64,000 bases of DNA, taken from positions 94,394,089-94,458,088 of the forward strand of contig NC_044551.1 of the NCBI RefSeq assembly GCF_007565055.1, read 5' to 3'. The notes beneath the pieces are model-generated. The model made no database searches. It saw nothing but the letters and a program-made list of their open reading frames with translations, and was not told where the DNA came from. Of the stretch, positions 57,945 to 64,000 are shown piece after piece; position 1 is the stretch's first letter; every line of letters starts with the position of its first letter. A program made the position numbers and the translations under genes. Source of the DNA: Rhinopithecus roxellana. Taxonomy: Eukaryota; Chordata; Mammalia; Primates; Cercopithecidae.

Positions 57945-58535
57945 TAATTGGTATGCCTATTGGGGTTCTGCAGAGATTTTATATATGTGTATATATAGAG
58001 AGATATATACACACATACACAAATATATATATTCTCTGTGTGTATACTCTGTGTGTGTCTTTATGTGTGTGTGTATATATACATATATTTTAAAAGGGAT
58101 TTGTTATAAGGAATTGGCTTACACAATAATTATGGAGGCTAGAAAATCCTGAGATACACAGGTTGAGTGGGTAAACTGAAGGGCCAATGATGTAATTTCA
58201 GTGAAAGGCCACATTGCTCAAGACCCAAGAGGAACCAATGTTTAAATTTGGGTCTGAAAGTAAAGAAAGTTAATGTCCTACTTCAAAAGGGCATCAGGCA
58301 GAAAACAGTCTCTCTATCTGGGGGAGAGTCAGGCTTTTTGTTCTATTCTAATGTACAAATGATTGGATGTGACCTACTCATATTAGGAAGGGCAATCTGC
58401 TTTACTTAATCCATTTTATAATTTAAATGTTAATCTCAAACAAAGTCCCATCACAGAAACACCCAGAATAATCTTTGACCAAATATCTGAGCATCCTGTG
58501 GTTCAGTCAAGTTAACGTATAATATTAACCACCAC
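57945..58535 (-). mobile_element. Antisense LTR-like dispersed repeat
   Basis: On the minus strand: 'gtggttaatatta', 'aacttgactgaacc', 'tcagatatttggtcaaagattattctggg', 'agtaaagcagattgccct', 'ccaatcatttgtac', 'cataattattgtgtaagccaattcc' and a terminal part with TA repeats and 'ctctgcagaacccc'. This is a common mammalian LTR-like repeat that I recognise but cannot name. Its TA-rich 3' part (57980-58090) has expanded into a microsatellite. Confidence 0.65.
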
Positions 58536-58794
58536 AATATGTGTTATTACTGTGATGTATTATAGTTATCACGCTACACAATGTATTACATTGTTTATAG
58601 TTCAAGTGTTTTATCCCTTCCAATGTTGAGATGCATATAGCTTCTTTCCTTCTGGGATTAGTTCCAAAAAGATTAAGGAAGAGTATACACATCTTTGGGT
58701 ACCCTACGTTTTGCAACAACTGTCTTTTCCCCTGCTGCCTTTCAAAGCTATCTTCATAATAAATCAAATGTCTGCACACATGTGGACTTACAAT

Positions 58795-58816
58795 TTTTTT
58801 TTTTTTTTTTTTTTTT
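58795..58816 (+). repeat. Poly-T tract
   Basis: About 22 T; no attached retroposon could be identified. Confidence 0.85.
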
Positions 58817-58839
58817 GCTGGCTCTCTCCTGACATGTTC

Positions 58840-60250
58840 TATTCTTTTGCTGATACCCCACTGTTTCAAACATTATAGTTTATAATAAACTTGATATTTG
58901 ATAGAGTAAACACCTGCATTTTTTTCTTCTTCAATATTGTCTTGGTTAATCTTAGTTCTTTGCATTTCGTTATATTTAAAATCAGCCTGATGATTTACAC
59001 AAAAGTGAAAACCATTTTATCGATATTTTATTGTTTCAACAGTTTGAGGAGAATTTACATCTTTAAAATATATTCTATAAGTTCTATCAATATACTTTTG
59101 TAGCTGTTTGTGCATTGCTTAATATCCAAATATTTAATATCTTAATATCCAAATATTTGACTACACACTAATTGTCTGTTGTTTATTCTTAGCTTGATTT
59201 TGCTGTGTTCTGGTAATATGATCTAAATATCTAATAACTATAAAATAATGACTAATTTATTTGCCTTTAAACTACTTTTCTGCCTATTCGACCCACTCAT
59301 GCTTTGTATGTTGTGCTATCTTCATTTCTTGATCTCTTATTAGATTATTAGAGTACCTTTATCATTTTATTTTCCCTATTACAATTTGTTTAATTATTGG
59401 GGGAGGCTGCTATCCTAGAGATTTTAGAATGTAAGCTTGAGTTAATAAAGTCTAAAATTAATCTGTGCTTTAACCACTTATCAGGCAGTTCTTTTTCCAT
59501 CTTTTACACTCAATATGCCATATTGCAATCATGGTCATATATTTTTATTTCATATGCATTTTAAACTTAACAATGTATTTTAATTATGCTTACTACATCA
59601 ATGTATATTTATATATATACAAACATATTTGTCTCTTATATTGCTCTTTCTTTCTACCTGAGTTTTCATTTTTCTACCTGGGATAAATTTTATCAGTCTG
59701 AATATTCCCATTTTTATAGCTCTACTTTGACAAATTATGTTATGATTTATCCTAATTTATCTTTATGTTGTCTTCAGCATAAAAATATTTTTCCTGTGAA
59801 CAGACTTCTCAGCTGGCAGTCAATTTAACACAACAGTTTAAATATATTGCCTCCTTGCCTTCTGATTTTAATACAAAATTGTTATATACTCTGTAATAAA
59901 TAAGCTGGGATGTTGTTGCTTTTTAGAAGTATGATATCACTTTTTTTATGAATTACTTAAATATTTTTATCTCTTCTTTCCAGCATTTTAACATTTGATA
60001 TACCTAGATTTCTTTTTACTTTACTTTTTGAAAAAAGCTTTGCTCGAGGTTTATACTGCTTTCTGCATTTGTGATTTAGATGTTTTTATCACATGAAAAT
60101 AATAGTCAGAATTCTTGTTTGGTTAGTTCTCAACGACTCCTCTTATTTCATAATCAGCAAAACCTTTGGCAAAGTGGATCTTAATAATTTTACTCTTAAA
60201 GATTCTGGCATTTCTTTCACAGATAAAAGCTCTACTATCCTTCTCTAACT
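58840..60250 (-). mobile_element. Probable ancient L1 (L1ME/HAL1-like)
   Basis: Antisense phrases 'ttcttcaatattgtcttggttaatcttag', 'tttgaggagaatttacatctttaaaat' and 'tctgatttta', followed by 'gtttgaccc'-like patterns, match the order of an old L1 ORF2 toward its 5' part. No single frame survives. Alignment is patchy past 59400. Confidence 0.5.
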
Positions 60251-60954
60251 TGATTTTCTTCCACATTTATATTTAGATTTTTAAATTTATTCTGAGATTG
60301 AGAGATAATCCAAAACACTGAAAGCTGTTATTTCTAGAACAACAATAGAAATAAAGTTTTAGAGATAATCAATAGTAATTTTTTTCTAAAATATCCTAGA
60401 ATCTCAAAAAGTTAATACATAAGTTACTAAAGCATGATTATTCTGAATAATTGTTTTAAACTAACATCTGCATTTAAAAGAAAATATGCTTACAAATATG
60501 TCTATTATTTTCTTCAATATAGAATTATGGCAAGAATTGTGGTTACCAATTTGACTATGAGAAGCTCCATAATATAGTATCTTCATTAAAACGCACACAC
60601 AAAAATGTTTGAAATGTCAGGAATTTCCTTTATAGTTATTAGCCTAATATATATAGTTTCTACCTATAGTATATTAGTGTATACTAGATATGGTAGCATA
60701 GTATATATAAATATACAGTTAATAGCATATATCATTTGAAGGATGAATTTATGATTAAAAAATATATAGCTATTTACTCTTTCATATATATTTCAAGTAA
60801 CTTCATCAGGATCCTAAAACAAATTACAGCTGTTACATTTGAGAAGGATGACATTGCTCTTACTGATCAATTTTGTGAGACTATTATTTAATAAAATTTG
60901 TTCCATTGAGGAATGTTAATGTGCGTGCCCTCAATGTAGAAGCATTAAGAACTT
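60251..60954. other. AT-rich unclassified sequence
   Basis: Nothing is recognised. Confidence 0.4.
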
Positions 60955-61141
60955 TCTGGTGGTGCTTTTTTTTTTTTTTTTTTTCTAGATGGAGTCTCGC
61001 CCTGTCGCCCAGGTGCAATGACGCGATCTCGGCTCACTGCAACCTTCGCCTCCGGGTTCAAGCGATCCTCCTGCCTCAGCCTCCCCAGTAGCTAGGATTA
61101 CAGGTGTGCACCACCACGCCCGGCTGTCTGGTGATGCTTTT
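60955..61141 (-). mobile_element. 5'-truncated Alu with 15-bp target duplication
   Basis: Antisense right-arm-only Alu, 60970-61126, T-tract 60966-60984, ending 'cacgcccggct'. TCTGGTGGTGCTTTT (60955-60969) and TCTGGTGATGCTTTT (61127-61141) flank it. The intact duplication shows that the element was inserted in this short form rather than trimmed later. Confidence 0.93.
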
Positions 61142-61177
61142 AATCAATGAGGTTCAATAGTTGATGAACATTTTTTT

Positions 61178-61222
61178 TAGTTCCTTTACACCTTGGGTGT
61201 ACACTAAGGTGTAAGGGAACTA
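61178..61222. repeat. 17-bp near-perfect hairpin
   Basis: TAGTTCCTTTACACCTT (61178-61194) and AAGGTGTAAGGGAACTA (61206-61222) pair at 16 of 17 positions around an 11-base loop that is itself partly palindromic (GTGTACAC). No T-run, gene or MITE boundary explains it. Confidence 0.93.
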
Positions 61223-61399
61223 AAGACATGAGGTGCCTGTCTTAAACTGTCTTCCAACGGTACCTTTCTTCAGAATATCTCTCTAGGAGCTTCTTTTGCT
61301 TCACTTTCTCATCTCCTCACTTCCCTGTTAAAGTTTCCACAGATCCCATTCCAAACGAAACACACTTGAAATCCAATCCTATTTTCAGAGTCTACCCAA
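61223..61399. other. Unclassified spacer
   Basis: Nothing is recognised. Confidence 0.4.
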
Positions 61400-62580
61400 A
61401 TTGACAGAACAGCCTTTCTTGTTCCCTTTGTTTATTCAGCGTTATCTTCCTAATCCTCAGGCACTGGCTTCCCGAATGTGTCATTCCTCTCAGTATGCCT
61501 TTAGCTTGGGTCATTCTTTATGTCATCTCATCCTGTGCCATGACTTCAAGTATCCCTGTTCTGTTAAGACTCAAATTTACATCTCCCATCTCTTCTTCCT
61601 TTCTCTCAAAACCCTAGACACACGCATCTACTGCACACTCACCATTTCCATTTGCAAACCTGAAAAAATTGTTCAACTTACTGTATCCAGATTTAAGCCT
61701 TACTTCCTCTATCACCCATTTATCCTTCTGGGTCCTAATTTTTTCTTTTCTGGGTAATGTCAACTACATTTTTCGTGGTTTATTCATACAAATTATTTAG
61801 AGCCATTATTTACTCCTGTCTTTCAAAAAAATGTTTGGCTGAGCTGATAGGGTCATCTCTACTTTTGAAACGCAGATGAAATCTGACCATTTATTTATAC
61901 TTCTGCCCTTGTCAAAACTACCATATTTAGATTCCAATATTTCTTCTTATTTTCTGCCTTGCCACTCTAGGACAGATACAGCCTCTTGTAAAACTTATGT
62001 CAGACCATGGTACTTTTCTGTTCAAACCTCCATGAACTCTTTGTCACTCATAATTAGATATAAACATCCTACTTTGGTTTATATTTCTTGACATGATCTG
62101 GCCTCTCCACCCACTTTGAACATCTTCTGTCACTGGCCTCATCACTCATTCCATGCACCCATGGTGTCTGCAACACATCAATACTGCTCTTTCCTCTAAG
62201 CAATTGCTTTTGCTTTTCTCTACACCTGGAAGACTATTCCAAAAAATGGCTCCATAATTTCTTCTCTACTTTATTTTATTCCTCTATGAAAATGTCTACC
62301 AGAGAGTTGCCTGAAAACTCTATGGTAAAATCATATTCCCGCATCATACTGTATTTCCATACCCTGCTTACATTGCTTCATAAAATTGATTCCGATCTGA
62401 TATTGTTTTCTGTGTGTGTTGTGTGTCTGTACTTCTGTATTTGCTTATTTTTTTCTCCTCCATTAAAGTGTAAGTATTATGGTGGCAGCAATATTGTCTA
62501 TTGTGTCAGGTATTGCATCACCAGTGCCTGGTTCATAGCACTTGTTTAACAAATGAGAATGTGGATGGATGAATGCTTTT
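61400..62580 (+). mobile_element. Sense L2 LINE, 3' region
   Basis: L2 order is followed from the ORF2 C-terminus to the 3' end: 'cttatgtcagaccatggtacttttctgttcaaacctccatgaactc', 'gacatgatctggcctctcc', 'tttgcttttctctacacctggaagactattcc', 'ccattaaagtgtaagtattatggtggcagcaat' and 'accagtgcctggttcatagcacttg', ending in a 'gatggatgaatg' tail. The 118-residue frame 61401-61757 is a remnant reading through L2, not a gene. Confidence 0.88.
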
Positions 62581-62959
62581 GTTGCAGTGTAAGTTAAAAG
62601 ACAGTGGAGCCATTTTTATAGGCTACCAGAAGCAATACAATATTTGGTACTAAGTCAAACGAGTAGAAGGACTCTGAAATGGTTTTGTTCTTATACAATT
62701 GAAGAATCAAAAAGTTATTTTATGATATTATTTTCTTTAATAATATTTCTAATTTCTAATTAATTCATACATCTCCTGTAGCACATTGTAAAATAACTAA
62801 TTAAAATGCAAGAACAAAAGGGAAATACATATGTTGTCCAAAAGACCACCAGATGGTTAATTATTAACAGTAAAATGGAGAGCTTTATTGCTGACATTGG
62901 TTTGCAAAATGGGAAGAGATAACAATCTCTGGTGTGTGCCAAAAGTGCTCTCTCTCAGA
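62581..62959. other. Unclassified spacer
   Basis: AT-rich with nothing recognised. Confidence 0.4.
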
Positions 62960-63540
62960 AAAGGGAAAAGGCAGGTAGTTTTGTGCCTCACAGGATCTGT
63001 TTCACACAGTAGAGTCATACATATTCACCAGGTTTGGGGGGAAATCTATAGATATTTATGAGGGAGTTGAGCTCATGAGCAATGGGTAAATGTATGTATA
63101 CTATACGTCCCACATTCACTTTGGAGTAAGATTTTAACATTAAAATTAGGTAGAATTTGGCTCTTAAAGTCAAAAGGTGAACTATAGGACACAAAGACAG
63201 TTTGTGTGCAGTCTATATAAGCTGACTGAAACTGACTTAAAGTCTGCATTTCCTTATCAGGAAAGAATATTTGTAAAGCCCTTCCTCTGTCCAATCAGAG
63301 TTGTAGTGGTCTGGTTTGTAAATCAGTGTTAAGAGGTGTCTTTACGTTTGCCTGATAGCTCTTTTTCTTACAGAGTTTAGCAAGAATGAGATTTTCTTAC
63401 AGCCAGAGGAATTTAGAGCTTTGCCATGCCAGCCAATTCCTGAACCCTCAACTCATAGCAAACATTTTTCCTTAACCTTGGGGTCCATCTTAGTTGATAA
63501 AGGTATGTCTGTTTTGTTCTCTTAGACCACACATATATAT
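62960..63540. mobile_element. Possible ERV-derived fragment
   Basis: Contains 'tttggctcttaaagtcaaaaggtgaac' and 'ttatcaggaaagaatatttgtaaagcccttcctc', phrases that I associate with an ancient ERV-related repeat. Family, strand and edges are uncertain. Confidence 0.3.
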
Positions 63541-64000
63541 CCAAGTTTATAACATGAGTTATTATTCACCTCCTATCTTTATTAGCTTGTGTACATCCAT
63601 TACTTATGACCCGGAACTGAGAGCCAAGTATTCATCCATGATTACTACATTGGTAGTAGCTAGATGAGTTATAATGTTTTGGTTATTTTTTTCTGTGATT
63701 ATTTTCTGTTATGTAAATTTGCATATGTTAACACAAAAATGTGTATGTGTGTGGGCATGTGCAGGTGTGTGTGTATATGTCTATGTGAATTTCTTTTGGG
63801 AAAAATGTTTCTAGTTTTTAGAACAAATTTAAAAGTCAATGTATAGAAACCCTTAAGAAATCCTATGGATATCTGATTTGAAGCACGTACTTGTTTTGTA
63901 GATATACAACATGTAAAACATAATTAAAAGCAAGATGAACATATGTATATAATTTGTAGGACTGGAAAATGGCCCGATGTGCAACGGTTAAGAAAGGACT
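63541..64000. other. Unclassified end of window
   Basis: AT-rich with a weak TG-rich run at 63739-63778. No gene is visible up to the window edge. Confidence 0.45.

Noticed and set aside
61401..61757. 118-residue plus frame as a possible gene
   Set aside because: The nucleotide order follows sense-strand L2, so it is a LINE remnant.

Overview
This is repeat-rich, AT-rich primate intergenic (or deep intronic) DNA, and I find no intact cellular protein-coding gene or functional RNA gene in it. The open frames longest enough to notice are translations of Alu, L1, LTR or microsatellite sequence. The host is most likely an Old World monkey (macaque, baboon or a relative). Three young Alu copies (5967-6276, 43607-43908, 53309-about 53612) share diagnostic bases that I associate with the cercopithecoid AluYR lineage: GGCCGGATCT in place of the human GGCGCGATCT, CTCAAGCC in place of CTCACGCC at the 5' end, and CTAGTTTTT in place of CTAATTTTT. 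I cannot resolve the species.

Layout. 1-10.3 kb: decayed L1M, a twin-primed L1 fragment (877-1689), an unclassified LTR (3538-4202), an L1M fragment with an AAAT microsatellite, the first AluYR, then mostly unclassified sequence and an old Alu. 10.36-11.06 kb: a solo LTR of HERV-K/HML-2 (LTR5) type with a perfect 6-bp target duplication. 11.1-17.6 kb: AT-rich sequence with MIR, MaLR (MST/THE1, MLT1) and decayed L1 fragments. 17.6-31.8 kb: one near full-length L1MA-type element on the minus strand, split by an AluS, by a second full-length-ended L1 (18390-23685, lacking most of its reverse transcriptase) and by a third, 5'-truncated L1 (24132-25555) that itself carries an AluS at a deletion.

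31.8-47.7 kb: an ancient MER5-type DNA transposon, an L1M 3' end, an MST LTR with internal sequence, pyrimidine-rich microsatellites, several Alus, and a long antisense L2 fossil (44690-46550) in which a reverse-transcriptase motif is still readable. 47.7-54.8 kb: a complete THE1-type MaLR retrotransposon (LTR-internal-LTR), a solo THE1 LTR, and an L1M interrupted by a Tigger-like MITE, an MST LTR, a FLAM monomer and an AluYR. 54.8-64 kb: AT-rich DNA, an AluY, a 29-bp minisatellite joined to a 24-bp perfect hairpin, an LTR-like element, an ancient L1, a truncated Alu, a 17-bp hairpin and a sense-strand L2.

No genes work together here. The content is a layered record of retrotransposition, and relative ages can be read from the nesting. 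I found no convincing undescribed biological system. The observations most worth checking are the palindrome at the L1 reverse-transcriptase deletion, the minisatellite/hairpin, and the young lineage-specific insertions. Family names rest on recalled consensus patterns, not on a database search.
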